A stretch of 64,000 bases of DNA from UBA4132 sp037133675 (GTDB lineage: Bacteria > Pseudomonadota > Gammaproteobacteria > Methylococcales > Methylomonadaceae), in contig JBAXNR010000003.1 in the NCBI GenBank assembly GCA_037133675.1, positions 1 through 64,000 on the forward strand, in the 5' to 3' direction. Every line of letters starts with the position of its first letter. The stretch's first letter is position 1. Below, piece after piece: positions 44,957 through 53,873 of the stretch. Under the pieces are notes generated by a model, which worked only from the letters and a program-made list of their open reading frames with translations, was not told where the DNA came from and made no database searches. The translations under genes were made by a program, and so were the position numbers.

Positions 44957-47002
44957 ATGAATAACCCTTTGTTAATAAACGCCCCACTGCCGTTATTTTC
45001 CCAAATAAAACCTGAACATATTGAACCCGCTATAGATCAACTATTAGTGAAAGCCCGTTCATTAGTTGAAGAGCAACTACAAACCAGAAAAAATTACTCG
45101 TGGGAAAAACTCATTGAACCGCTGGAAGTGGTGGAAAATGAACTACATAAAGCATGGTCGCCTGTCAGTCATCTTAATTCAGTGCTTAACAGTGATGAAC
45201 TTCGTGCTGCGTATAATGCCTGTTTGCCTAAACTCAGTGATTACGGCACAGAAATGGGGCAGAACAAAGCCTTATTTAATGCCTATCGACTCATTGCTAA
45301 AAGCGCGGAATTTGCTGGTTTCGATACAGCACAGCAAAAAATCATTCGTAATGCTTTAAGAGATTTTCGCTTATCAGGCATTGATTTAACGGAAGCGCAA
45401 AAACAACGTTACAAAGAAATTGCGCAAGAATTGTCGAGTTTTACCAGTCGGTATTCAGAAAATGTCCTCGATGCTACCAATGCGTGGAGCAAACTCATCA
45501 CCCACAAACAAGACTTAGCGGGGCTACCCGAATCCGCATTGGAACAAGCAAAACAAACTGCGCAAAATCGCGGTGAAGATGGCTGGATGCTTACTCTACA
45601 ATTTCCGTCTTATCTTGCTGTGATGACATACTCAGATGATTGGTTATTACGCGAAGAACTCTACCAAGCTTTTAGCACTCGCGCTTCTGACCAAGGCCCT
45701 CAATACCCCGATAAAGACTGGGATAATACGCCTATCATGGAACGTATTTTGGCATTGCGTCATGAAAAAGCCCAACTACTAGGCTTTGATAATTATGCGG
45801 AGTTGTCTTTAGCTACCAAAATGGCAGACAAGCCAGACGAAGTCATGAGTTTTCTGGAAGATTTAGCCAATAAATCATGGCGACAAGCGCGTAACGATTT
45901 TATTGAGCTCAAAGAATTTGCCTTGCAACACTATCATTTTGGTGATCTCCAGCCGTGGGATATTAGTTATTACAGCGAAAAAATGCGCCGTCATCAATAT
46001 CAACTGTCGCAAGAAGAAGTCAAAAGCTATTTTCCAATTACTCCTGTACTCACTGGCTTATTTGCGATAGTCGAAAAACTTTATGGCTTACAAATTAGTG
46101 AAATCTACGACTTTGATAGCTGGCATCCTGACGCTCGTTTCTTTGCTATTCATGATAAAAATGGGCAGCTACGCGGACAATTTTATCTTGACCTGTATGC
46201 GCGTGAACACAAACGCGGCGGCGCGTGGATGGATGATTGCGCAGGACGTACGAAAATCAACAGCGTATTGCAAACTCCTGTCGCCTATTTAGTATGTAAT
46301 TTTACCCCGCCGACTGCTGACACCGTTGCCCTGCTTACCCATGATGATGTCACCACCTTGTTTCATGAATTCGGTCATGGCTTGCATCACTTATTAACGC
46401 AAGTTGATTATTTAGGAGTATCAGGCATTAATGGCGTGGAATGGGATGCCGTCGAACTGCCTAGCCAATTTATGGAAAACTGGTGCTGGGATAAAGAAGC
46501 TCTCGCGCTGATTTCATGGCATTATCAAACAGGTGAGTCATTACCTGACGCATTATTTGAAAAAATGATTGCCGCGAAAAACTTTCAAGCGGGCATGACA
46601 ATGGTCAGACAACTAGAATTTAGCCTATTTGATTTTAGAATTCACCGTGATTACGATCCAGAAAAAGGCGGTCGTATTTATGACACCTTAGAAAAAGTCA
46701 GATCCCAAGTTGCCGTTATGCCAGCCGCGCCCTTTAATCGCTTCGCCCACAGTTTTTCCCATATTTTTGCAGGCGGCTATGGCGCAGGCTATTACAGCTA
46801 CAAATGGGCTGAGGTATTATCTTGTGATGCGTTTTCACTGTTTGAAGAAAACGGTATTTTCGATGCTGACACAGGTCAGTCATTTCTTACTAACATCCTT
46901 GAAAAAGGCGGTAGTGAAGATGCCATGAGCTTGTTTGTTAAATTTCGCGGGCGCAAACCCAGCATAGACGCACTACTTCGACATAATGGCATAGCTGAAT
47001 GA
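44957..47002 (+). CDS. prlC: Oligopeptidase A (M3 metallopeptidase)
   Basis: PrlC degrades peptides, including cleaved signal peptides, in the cytoplasm. The zinc site HEFGHGLHH has His470, Glu471 and His474. Further family blocks are GVEWDAVELPSQFMENW with the third zinc-ligand Glu, and FSHIFAGGYGAGYYSYKWAEV near the C-terminus. Its 681 residues match the family. The stop overlaps the ubiD start by four bases. Confidence 0.96.
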   Translation: MNNPLLINAPLPLFSQIKPEHIEPAIDQLLVKARSLVEEQLQTRKNYSWEKLIEPLEVVENELHKAWSPVSHLNSVLNSDELRAAYNACLPKLSDYGTEMGQNKALFNAYRLIAKSAEFAGFDTAQQKIIRNALRDFRLSGIDLTEAQKQRYKEIAQELSSFTSRYSENVLDATNAWSKLITHKQDLAGLPESALEQAKQTAQNRGEDGWMLTLQFPSYLAVMTYSDDWLLREELYQAFSTRASDQGPQYPDKDWDNTPIMERILALRHEKAQLLGFDNYAELSLATKMADKPDEVMSFLEDLANKSWRQARNDFIELKEFALQHYHFGDLQPWDISYYSEKMRRHQYQLSQEEVKSYFPITPVLTGLFAIVEKLYGLQISEIYDFDSWHPDARFFAIHDKNGQLRGQFYLDLYAREHKRGGAWMDDCAGRTKINSVLQTPVAYLVCNFTPPTADTVALLTHDDVTTLFHEFGHGLHHLLTQVDYLGVSGINGVEWDAVELPSQFMENWCWDKEALALISWHYQTGESLPDALFEKMIAAKNFQAGMTMVRQLEFSLFDFRIHRDYDPEKGGRIYDTLEKVRSQVAVMPAAPFNRFAHSFSHIFAGGYGAGYYSYKWAEVLSCDAFSLFEENGIFDADTGQSFLTNILEKGGSEDAMSLFVKFRGRKPSIDALLRHNGIAE

Positions 47003-48459
47003 AATACCGAGACCTGCGTGACTTCATCACCCAACTGGAAAAACAAGGCGAGTTAAAACGTATCACCATTCCTGTTAATCCCTATCTGGAAATGACGGAA
47101 ATTTGTGATCGTGTCCTCAAACAACAAGGTCCCGCCCTATTATTTGAGAATCCCACAGGCTATAACATCCCCGTATTAGCTAATCTTTTCGGTACGCCAC
47201 GCCGTGTTGCGATGGGCATGGGCGCGGAATCCGTTACTGAATTACGCGGTATCGGTGAATTACTCGCCACGCTCAAAGAACCTGAGCCGCCTAAAGGCAT
47301 GAGAGATGCGTGGGAGAAATTTCCCATCTATAAACAAGTGCTGAATATGGCACCTAAATTAGTCAGCAATCCGCCGTGTCAAGAATTAGTCAGAATTGGT
47401 GATGAAATCGATTTAAGCGTTTATCCGATACAAACCTGCTGGCCCGATGATGCCGCGCCGTTAATCACTTGGCCCTTAGTCATCACCAAAGGTCCGCATA
47501 AACAACGGCAAAACCTTGGCATTTATCGCCAACAAGTTATCGGCAAAAATAAAGTTATTATGCGCTGGTTAGCCCACCGTGGTGGCGCGTTGGATTTTAG
47601 AGAATGGCAGATTGCCCATCCGAATGAACCGTTTCCTGTTGCGGTTGCACTGGGTGCAGACCCTGCAACTATTTTGGCAGCGGTCACGCCTGTTCCTGAC
47701 ACCCTGTCTGAATACGCCTTTGCCGGGCTATTGCGTGGTAGTAAAACCGAAGTTGCCAAGTGCATATTGAGTGATTTACAAGTCCCCGCCAGTGCAGAAA
47801 TTGTTTTAGAAGGTTTTATTTATCCCAATGAAACTGCACCCGAAGGCCCGTTCGGAGATCACACAGGCTATTACAATGAAGTCGGTGAATTTCCCGTATT
47901 TACTGTGGAACGCATTACCCAACGCACCGCACCCATTTATCACAGCACCTTTACAGGCAAACCACCCGATGAACCCGCGATTTTAGGCGTAGCGTTAAAC
48001 GAAGTATTCGTGCCGATATTACAAAAACAATTCCCTGAAATTATCGATTTCTACTTGCCGCCTGAAGGTTGCTCATACCGTATGGCAGTTATCAGCATGA
48101 AAAAGCAATACGCAGGTCATGCTAAACGCGTCATGCTCGGCACTTGGTCATATTTACGGCAATTTATGTACACCAAATTTGTGATAGTCGTCGATGATGA
48201 TATTGATGTTCGTAACTGGCAAGAAGTGATTTGGGCAATCACCACCCGCATGGATCCTGCTCGTGATTTAACTATTTTAGAAAACACCCCGATTGATTAT
48301 TTAGATTTTGCTTCACCCGTCTCAGGACTAGGTTCAAAAGTCGGCTTTGATGCCACCAACAAATGGGCAGGCGAAACTAACCGCGAATGGGGCAAAACTA
48401 TTGTTATGTCACCCGAAGTTATTCAGCGCGTTGATGCAATGTGGGATTCGTTGTTTTAG
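46999..48459 (+). CDS. ubiD: 3-octaprenyl-4-hydroxybenzoate decarboxylase UbiD
   Basis: UbiD removes the carboxyl group in ubiquinone synthesis, using prenylated FMN made by UbiX. The sequence begins MKYRDLRDFITQLEKQGELK. It carries the FMN-metal region (NLGIYRQQVIGKNKVIMRWL, HRGGALDF), the catalytic-loop PFGDHTGYYNEVGEFPVF and the C-terminal ATNKWAGETNREWGK. Its 486 residues are full length. It is coupled to prlC by an ATGA overlap; ubiX is not in the window. Confidence 0.96.
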   Translation: MKYRDLRDFITQLEKQGELKRITIPVNPYLEMTEICDRVLKQQGPALLFENPTGYNIPVLANLFGTPRRVAMGMGAESVTELRGIGELLATLKEPEPPKGMRDAWEKFPIYKQVLNMAPKLVSNPPCQELVRIGDEIDLSVYPIQTCWPDDAAPLITWPLVITKGPHKQRQNLGIYRQQVIGKNKVIMRWLAHRGGALDFREWQIAHPNEPFPVAVALGADPATILAAVTPVPDTLSEYAFAGLLRGSKTEVAKCILSDLQVPASAEIVLEGFIYPNETAPEGPFGDHTGYYNEVGEFPVFTVERITQRTAPIYHSTFTGKPPDEPAILGVALNEVFVPILQKQFPEIIDFYLPPEGCSYRMAVISMKKQYAGHAKRVMLGTWSYLRQFMYTKFVIVVDDDIDVRNWQEVIWAITTRMDPARDLTILENTPIDYLDFASPVSGLGSKVGFDATNKWAGETNREWGKTIVMSPEVIQRVDAMWDSLF

Positions 48460-48534
48460 TGAATGTTTTAGAAAATCGAACGCAAAAACTTAAATTTTAG
48501 GACGTGGATCAAACGACTCAATCGCAAAACGTGT

Positions 48535-48675
48535 GAGACCGTGAAAGTATTAATCACTCCAAGCAAAATATTCATTTTTAGATACTGTACAATCAAACCC
48601 GTCATTCTGCATGGATGCTGGAATGACGGTGTTTTTAGCAGTATAGTTGTTGTAATAGAATACTTTCACAGCCTC
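48535..48675. mobile_element. MITE-like element with 17-bp terminal inverted repeats
   Basis: GAGACCGTGAAAGTATT (48535-48551) faces AATACTTTCACAGCCTC (48659-48675), 15 of 17 positions pairing. In the middle a second palindrome pairs CCGTCATTC (48599-48607) with GAATGACGG (48621-48629). The element is 141 bases and encodes nothing. No clear target duplication was seen. It could be a non-autonomous IS derivative or a large structured repeat. Confidence 0.5.
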
Positions 48676-48736
48676 TAAAGCTATTGGATTCCAATGTAAA
48701 TGTTAAAAGAAATATACTCAGCTACTTAAGATCGTT

Positions 48737-48757
48737 TGGGCAGTGTGTCACTGCCCA
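48737..48757. repeat. Short hairpin TGGGCAGTG/CACTGCCCA
   Basis: Nine-base perfect arms surround a 3-base loop in the 409-base gap between ubiD and the methyltransferase gene. Confidence 0.5.
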
Positions 48758-48815
48758 CAATTAAGCCGTTTGTACTGACCTTGTTGAAGGAACTCCGAAG
48801 CCAATAGGTCAAGGA

Positions 48816-48859
48816 GTTCATGGTTCGATTATTCGACAAGCTCACAGCTCACCACGAAC
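48816..48859. repeat. Intergenic repeat GTTCATGG...CCACGAAC
   Basis: The element contains TTCGACAAGCTCAC flanked by outer arms GTTCATGG and CCACGAAC (one mismatch). A related decayed copy (CGTTCGTACCGAGTTCGTCG) lies near 36986-37020. This motif is common in bacterial intergenic DNA. Confidence 0.55.
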
Positions 48860-48868
48860 GCTATCATT

Positions 48869-49648
48869 TTATTGTGTGTTAGCTCTATGCTTACGCATAC
48901 ACCAGTAAATTTCACCACTGAGTGAAGGAAACAACGCACCCCACAGTAGATTCAAGCGTACCCAGAAAGGATAGTTTTCTAAGGCAAAATTGCGTTTACG
49001 AAGCATATAAGTACCTGATAGAAAATCCAAGTTTAACCCACAGCTTTCCGCCATGCTTTTTACTCGTTGTGGTGAAAAAGTGCTGACGTGTCCAAAATCA
49101 GCGGCTGTTTTACGGATTTTTTCTTGGCGGTAGGCTTGGATAATTTGCGGCACAGCAGGAAAACCACCGATTAATACACCGTCTGACATTAATGCAGGGG
49201 TAAGTTTAGCAACCAATTTTTCAGGTTCAAATAAATGCTCAAGTAGATGTAACACAATAATGACATCGTATTTTTCAGCCAACTGAAACTCTGGCACATC
49301 GACATTGGCTTGAATTTGCTTGGTATAACCAGATTCGCTGAGTTCAGGTTGCAATTTGTAATCGACTGCCTCCCAACAGTCAATATTAGTAAAACCTGCA
49401 TCCTGCATATAACGGCGCATTTGCCCTCTATCAACACCAATTTCACACACGCGTATAGGTCGTCCTAGTCGCTGTTGTTGGGCTTTTATAAGATGATACA
49501 TAAACCAGTAGCGCAATAGTTTAATTGGATAATGGGTGCTGCTTGTGCTATCACTTATTTTTTTTACCCAGCTTTGTTCATCAAAAGACGCTAAGCTCCA
49601 CTGAATAGCGGCTTGTAATGGGGTTGTTACGGCAATTTGTTCTTTCAT
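48869..49648 (-). CDS. Class I SAM-dependent methyltransferase
   Basis: A Rossmann methyltransferase core is seen. RVCEIGVDRGQMRRYM is motif I, IDCWEAVDYKL follows as the next strand, and VIIVLHLLEHLFEPEKLVAKL carries the typical hydrophobic strand with HLLEH. The C-terminal part (FSPQRVKSMAESCGLNLDFL) fits methyltransferase type 11/23 proteins that act on small molecules or envelope lipids. The substrate cannot be told. The first ATG gives 259 residues; a TTG five codons upstream is less likely. It stands alone between a repeat-rich gap and a DUF457-type hydrolase on the same strand. Confidence 0.75.
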   Translation of the reverse strand: MKEQIAVTTPLQAAIQWSLASFDEQSWVKKISDSTSSTHYPIKLLRYWFMYHLIKAQQQRLGRPIRVCEIGVDRGQMRRYMQDAGFTNIDCWEAVDYKLQPELSESGYTKQIQANVDVPEFQLAEKYDVIIVLHLLEHLFEPEKLVAKLTPALMSDGVLIGGFPAVPQIIQAYRQEKIRKTAADFGHVSTFSPQRVKSMAESCGLNLDFLSGTYMLRKRNFALENYPFWVRLNLLWGALFPSLSGEIYWCMRKHRANTQ

Positions 49649-49704
49649 GCGTGTATGTGTCAAAAGGATTGGTTACAAAATAAGGCTAATTTTAACTGCT
49701 AGTC

Positions 49705-50418
49705 TCATTTTTGGTTGGTTTTTTTAACAACAGAGGTGATAGAGGCTGATTTTACAACCGTATGTTGTGCTTGCCATGCTTTGATTAAGGGTTGTGGTTG
49801 CGGTGTTATCCAAGCCAGTCCTATGGTAAACACTAACATTAATGCTGAAGCGGTCTTATTGTTATAGCTGTAGAGTTTTAAAGCGGTGCCAAAGGATTTT
49901 TTCATGCGTTTATTGGATAAATCCACGCTGTAAAGTTCATCCAATAACAGGTGAACAATAAAGCCAAAGCCAATAAAAAAGCCGCTTAACCACGAATGTA
50001 AAATATCCCAATGCAGAAAATAATAGCCGATACACACCATAAGCAAACAAAAAAATGTCGCTGTTAAAATAGAATGAAAAATACCACGGTGGCTAGTGAA
50101 ATGGTCAAATAAGGAAAGTAGTGTGTAGCGCACTATTACATAAGTCGCCCCTGCCATTAATAATAGAATGTGGGGCTGATAGTTATTTTTAAAGACATTA
50201 ATGACAGTCAATAGGGCAATAAGTGCTAAGGTAGTAAAAAATAGTTTGATGGGCGTTGAGTTCCCTGAATCAATATCGGGCAACATACCGCCAATTGCAC
50301 CAAAGGCTATCATCCAAGGTGTGTCGGTGATAGTCATGATATTTATATTGACTGCAACCAGCGCGACACCTGCGCTGGCAGCAATAGCAACCGATAAGTG
50401 AGTGTTAAAATTGGCCAT
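49705..50418 (-). CDS. YdjM/DUF457-type membrane metal-dependent hydrolase
   Basis: This 237-residue integral membrane protein has the metal-ligand motifs of the YdjM/DUF457 family: GGMLPDIDS near residue 45, HRGIFHS near 113 and HLLLDELYSVDL near 155. These His/Asp residues sit at helix ends. The family includes LexA-regulated inner-membrane proteins presumed to be phospholipid-type hydrolases. The actual reaction is unknown. No LexA box was recognised upstream. Confidence 0.8.
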   Translation of the reverse strand: MANFNTHLSVAIAASAGVALVAVNINIMTITDTPWMIAFGAIGGMLPDIDSGNSTPIKLFFTTLALIALLTVINVFKNNYQPHILLLMAGATYVIVRYTLLSLFDHFTSHRGIFHSILTATFFCLLMVCIGYYFLHWDILHSWLSGFFIGFGFIVHLLLDELYSVDLSNKRMKKSFGTALKLYSYNNKTASALMLVFTIGLAWITPQPQPLIKAWQAQHTVVKSASITSVVKKTNQK

Positions 50419-50465
50419 ATTCTAAAAATTTTTTGTAAAATAGCAGTTATACCCTAACTTTAGCT

Positions 50466-50785
50466 TTGTGGCTAACCACCATAGCCTCTTATGACTCACT
50501 CAGTTGTTTTAAAGCCTACGATATACGCGGGCGACTTCCCGATGAACTCAATCCCGATATTGCTTATCGCATCGGTCGCGCTTTTGCTCACTACCTTCAA
50601 CCCAATCGAGTGGTGGTCGGGCGTGATATGCGTTTATCCAGTAATGAACTAGCCAATGCGGGCGTGGAGGTGTATTGAAAATAAGTGTGCATCATTATTT
50701 TAGAGATTTTTCTTATTGCGACAGTGGTATGATTCTGTGGTTATTGGTCATTGAATTAATGAGCAAAAGCGGCAAAAAACGATGA
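50466..50785 (+). pseudogene. Phosphomannomutase/phosphoglucomutase relic
   Basis: The first part encodes the N-terminus of an AlgC/ManB-type enzyme (SCFKAYDIRGRLPDELNPDI, then YRIGRAFAHYL and VVVGRDMRLSS). It then jumps through NELANAGVEVY to a stop at 50676-50678. From 50681 another frame reads HHYFRDFSYCDSGMILWLLVIEL, a segment normally about 300 residues further on. The catalytic Ser loop and most of domains 2-3 are gone. This is an internally deleted, frameshifted remnant that cannot be functional. Confidence 0.85.
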
Positions 50786-50863
50786 GTTATTGGCGTTATT
50801 GGAAGTGGCGCAAGCTTTTCGTGGACAAAAAAATACTATCAGATAATTAACAGCGAGGACACA

Positions 50864-51529
50864 ATGCGACTTTTATTGGTTGAAGATGATGAAATACTTG
50901 GCGATGGTCTAGTCGCGGGTTTAAAAATGGAAGGTTACGCAGTGGATTGGCTAACTAACGGTAGGCTTGCCGATGAAGCCTTAAAAACCAATAGCTATGA
51001 ACTAATCGTGTTAGATTTGAATTTGCCCGATATGGATGGCATGGCAATTTTACGCGCCTTAAGAAGTCGTAAAAATGAAACGCCCGTGATGGTGTTGACC
51101 GCTAAAGATACTATTCCAGACCGAGTAATGGGTTTGGACAGTGGTGCAGATGATTTTGTCATCAAGCCGTTTGAACTGGACGAGGTATGTGCCAGATTAC
51201 GCGCTCTTGCCCGACGAAATGAAGGGCGTAGCGTGCCTAATATCGAATATAAAGGCATCGTGTTAGATCCCGCTTCTCGTTTAGTGACTTTTAATGACGA
51301 AAAAGTCGAGTTATCACAAAAAGAATTTGAGATACTCAGTTTTCTGATGGGTAATATCGGCAAAGTGGTTTCTAAAGCTCGCTTAGAAGAAAGTCTATAT
51401 TCGTGGGATTCTGATGTAGAAAGCAACACCGTTGAAGTCTATATTCATTATCTACGCAAAAAACTTGATGCTTCCTTGATACGCACGGTCAGAGGCGTGG
51501 GCTATATCATTGATAACGATACCGACTAA
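50864..51529 (+). CDS. OmpR-family response regulator (QseB-like)
   Basis: The receiver domain has the acidic pocket VEDDE (7-10) and phospho-acceptor Asp51 (LIVLDLNLPDMDG), with Thr and Lys at VLTAKD and FVIKPF. The C-terminal winged helix ends with SNTVEVYIHYLRKKLD and IRTVRGVGYII. Its 221 residues are typical of QseB/PmrA-like regulators. GAGG precedes the ATG. The stop overlaps the kinase start by one base (TAATG), so the pair is coupled. Confidence 0.94.
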   Translation: MRLLLVEDDEILGDGLVAGLKMEGYAVDWLTNGRLADEALKTNSYELIVLDLNLPDMDGMAILRALRSRKNETPVMVLTAKDTIPDRVMGLDSGADDFVIKPFELDEVCARLRALARRNEGRSVPNIEYKGIVLDPASRLVTFNDEKVELSQKEFEILSFLMGNIGKVVSKARLEESLYSWDSDVESNTVEVYIHYLRKKLDASLIRTVRGVGYIIDNDTD

Positions 51530-53097
51530 TGAATTATTCCCTTAAACACCGCTTATTAGTTGCCCTATTATCCGCCTCCATGCTGATTTGGGGCATGACT
51601 GCCTACCTGAGCTACAAAGTCACGCGTGATGAAGTCGCTAATTTATTTGATGCTGAATTAGCACAATCAGCTAAAGTGCTACACGCGTTTGTCGAAAGTT
51701 TAGTGCGCGAAGGGGCTTTATCTAGTAATTGGAGCAAAGAACAAGCTAACGGACTATTACACGCTTATGCCTTACGACATAAATTTAAAACCAAAAGTAC
51801 CTTTCAACTATGGGCAGATGCGGGAGGCTTATTATTGCAATCAGAACATTCTGACAACAATGGCGATACACCGCTATGGGCAGAATTTGATGACCTATTA
51901 CAAGCTGACAGCATAGGGCATAAATACGAACGAAAAATTGCCTTTCAATTATGGTCAAAAAAAGAGGGGCTATTGCTACGCTCGGAAAGCGCACCTAAAT
52001 TCGCATTCTCGGCAGAAGCACAAGGATTTAGTGAAACCAATATCGATGGTAATTTTTGGCACGTCTTCAGTATTACCGACTCCACAGGTGAATATGTCAT
52101 TCATGTTGGGCAAAAAGAGCAAATTCGCTCTGAATTGACCGATGAAATAGCTAATCAAATGGTTGCACAATTTTTAGTTGGCTTACCATTTTTAGGGCTA
52201 GTGATCTGGTTTATTATTGGTCGCGCCCTAAAGCCATTTAACCGCTTAGAAAAAGCTCTCGCTATTCGCGAAGCCAATTATCTTGAACCGCTACCGCTCA
52301 AACGATTGCCTAAAGAAATCATCCCGATGGTCAATGAAATTAATAAGCTATTCGTCCAATTGGAACAAGCTTTTGAACATGAACGCCGCTTTACTGCCGA
52401 TGCCTCACACGAATTAAGAACTCCGTTAGCAGGTTTATTGGCACAAGCCCACGTTGCCCTCAAAACCACCGATGAAGAAGTGCGCAAACAGGCTCTATCA
52501 CGCATTAAACAAGCAGTGAATAGAATGACCTATCTAGTGCAGCAATTACTGACTTTTTCGCGTATCGAATCCAATACCGAATTTTTGACCAAACAAAACA
52601 CCATGATTAATCGTGAAGTGATACTGGTAATTACCGACTTAGAACCCGATGCACACAAAAAACAAATTACCATTGAACTTGTCGAAGAGAATCCTGTTCC
52701 CATCGTAGTAAACGCGCCCTTAGTGTCTATTTTAATTCGCAATATTATTGACAATGCCATCAAATATACGCCCGTTAACGGCAATGTTTTAATCACCGTC
52801 ACAGGACAAGATAGACGTTTAGAACTGTGTGTCGAAGACTCAGGGCCAGGTATCGCCCCTGACCAATATGAAAAATCCCTAGAACGTTTTCATCGTTGTG
52901 TAGATACCGCCAATAAAACCCAAGGCACGGGCTTAGGTTTTTCAATGGTACAACGCATAGCGTCTATTCATAATGCTGACTTAATTTTAGGCGTATCCCA
53001 ATTTGGAGGCTTAAAAGTAAAAGTTTCATTTCCCTTACCCATGCGATTGGTTGATAAAAAAAATGCAAAATTGCGTGGGCTTTTTAAAATTAGATAA
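51529..53097 (+). CDS. Sensor histidine kinase (QseC-like) with duplicated sensor motif
   Basis: Transmembrane helices at about 8-28 and 207-229 flank a periplasmic domain. The HisKA box has His294 (DASHELRTPLAG), and the ATPase has NIIDNAIKYTP, EDSGPGIAP and GTGLGFSMV. At 522 residues it is longer than usual for QseC. The extra length fits an internal duplication in the sensor domain: HKFKTKSTFQLW...GLLLQSE is echoed 47 residues later as HKYERKIAFQLW...GLLLRSE. It probably phosphorylates the adjacent regulator. The signal is unknown. Confidence 0.93.
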   Translation: MNYSLKHRLLVALLSASMLIWGMTAYLSYKVTRDEVANLFDAELAQSAKVLHAFVESLVREGALSSNWSKEQANGLLHAYALRHKFKTKSTFQLWADAGGLLLQSEHSDNNGDTPLWAEFDDLLQADSIGHKYERKIAFQLWSKKEGLLLRSESAPKFAFSAEAQGFSETNIDGNFWHVFSITDSTGEYVIHVGQKEQIRSELTDEIANQMVAQFLVGLPFLGLVIWFIIGRALKPFNRLEKALAIREANYLEPLPLKRLPKEIIPMVNEINKLFVQLEQAFEHERRFTADASHELRTPLAGLLAQAHVALKTTDEEVRKQALSRIKQAVNRMTYLVQQLLTFSRIESNTEFLTKQNTMINREVILVITDLEPDAHKKQITIELVEENPVPIVVNAPLVSILIRNIIDNAIKYTPVNGNVLITVTGQDRRLELCVEDSGPGIAPDQYEKSLERFHRCVDTANKTQGTGLGFSMVQRIASIHNADLILGVSQFGGLKVKVSFPLPMRLVDKKNAKLRGLFKIR

Positions 53098-53137
53098 AGG
53101 GTAGGAGTAATCGTGGATAGCATTTGAAAATCAGACA

Positions 53138-53160
53138 TTTCAGGTTTTTAAAATCTGAAA
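53138..53160. repeat. Small palindrome between converging genes
   Basis: TTTCAG (53138-53143) pairs with CTGAAA (53155-53160) around GTTTTTAAAAT. It resembles the hairpin at 33760-33788 and may serve as a two-way terminator. Confidence 0.45.
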
Positions 53161-53168
53161 GGTTTGAA

Positions 53169-53873
53169 TTAAAGCTGTCCGCCTGCTCGTTGAATAGGCT
53201 GAGTATTAGCATCGAAACAAGCGCGACTTGTGCCAGTGAAAGCGTTGATTAAACGTTGACGCATATCTATATTATCTTGAAATACTGTCATCCAGACAGA
53301 CCAAAAGCCTGTGCTGGTGGCGGTGTCAATAATTTGTTCACGCATTAAATCGATGGGTTGTTGATTTAGGCGTTGTTTTGCTTGTTCTGCTTTAGCCCAT
53401 GCTTCATTACGTTTTATCCAACGTCTATCTTTTACGGTTAATTTTGGATGTGATGGCTCACGATCTAAACCTGTTAATTCAAGGGTATTTTGGGCAATTT
53501 GACGATGAGCAGGCTTTAAACACATGGCTATTTGCGGAGCGCGGTCTTTTTCATAACGAAAAGCACGAAAAGTATTTTGTTGGCTTGCCCAAAAATAATT
53601 ATGCACGCTATTTATATTAATTGGCGTGTCTTTTTTGACGCTATTACAAAAAACACAAGCTAATAAAAAATTGTACCAGTGATTTCGTAGTTCTGGCACA
53701 GTGCTTTGAGGCTGTACATGCTCAACAGCTGGCGCGAGTAATGGGCTTTCACAATATGAGCAATAATCCCCTAATCGTCCGATTAAATAATCCCGCGCAT
53801 CACCGTATGTTTTAAACTTTACACCATTACCGTTTGAATCGAGCGGTACAAAACCTCTTTCTACTGGTCGCAT
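53169..53873 (-). CDS. HNH endonuclease, PtuB-like component of a Septu-type defence pair
   Basis: The N-terminal half is a Cys-ligated HNH domain: CSYCE (Cys38, Cys41), VEHVQPQS (Glu51-His52), then WYNFLLACVFCN with Asn68, Cys73 and Cys76-Asn77. The C-terminal half is helical and basic. This is the architecture of TIGR02646/PtuB-type HNH proteins found with ATPases in Septu systems and some retrons. Its start overlaps the upstream ATPase gene by 13 bases. No reverse transcriptase gene is near, so a retron is unlikely. The defence role is inferred from the pair. Confidence 0.8.
   Translation of the reverse strand: MRPVERGFVPLDSNGNGVKFKTYGDARDYLIGRLGDYCSYCESPLLAPAVEHVQPQSTVPELRNHWYNFLLACVFCNSVKKDTPININSVHNYFWASQQNTFRAFRYEKDRAPQIAMCLKPAHRQIAQNTLELTGLDREPSHPKLTVKDRRWIKRNEAWAKAEQAKQRLNQQPIDLMREQIIDTATSTGFWSVWMTVFQDNIDMRQRLINAFTGTSRACFDANTQPIQRAGGQL

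Noticed and set aside
50786..50850. Short frame NDELLALLEVAQAFRGQ after the mutase relic
   Set aside because: It has no start and stops within 25 codons; it may be further debris but cannot be assigned.
50995..51429. 144-residue frame antisense to the response regulator
   Set aside because: It is a shadow of the regulator's coding constraint.
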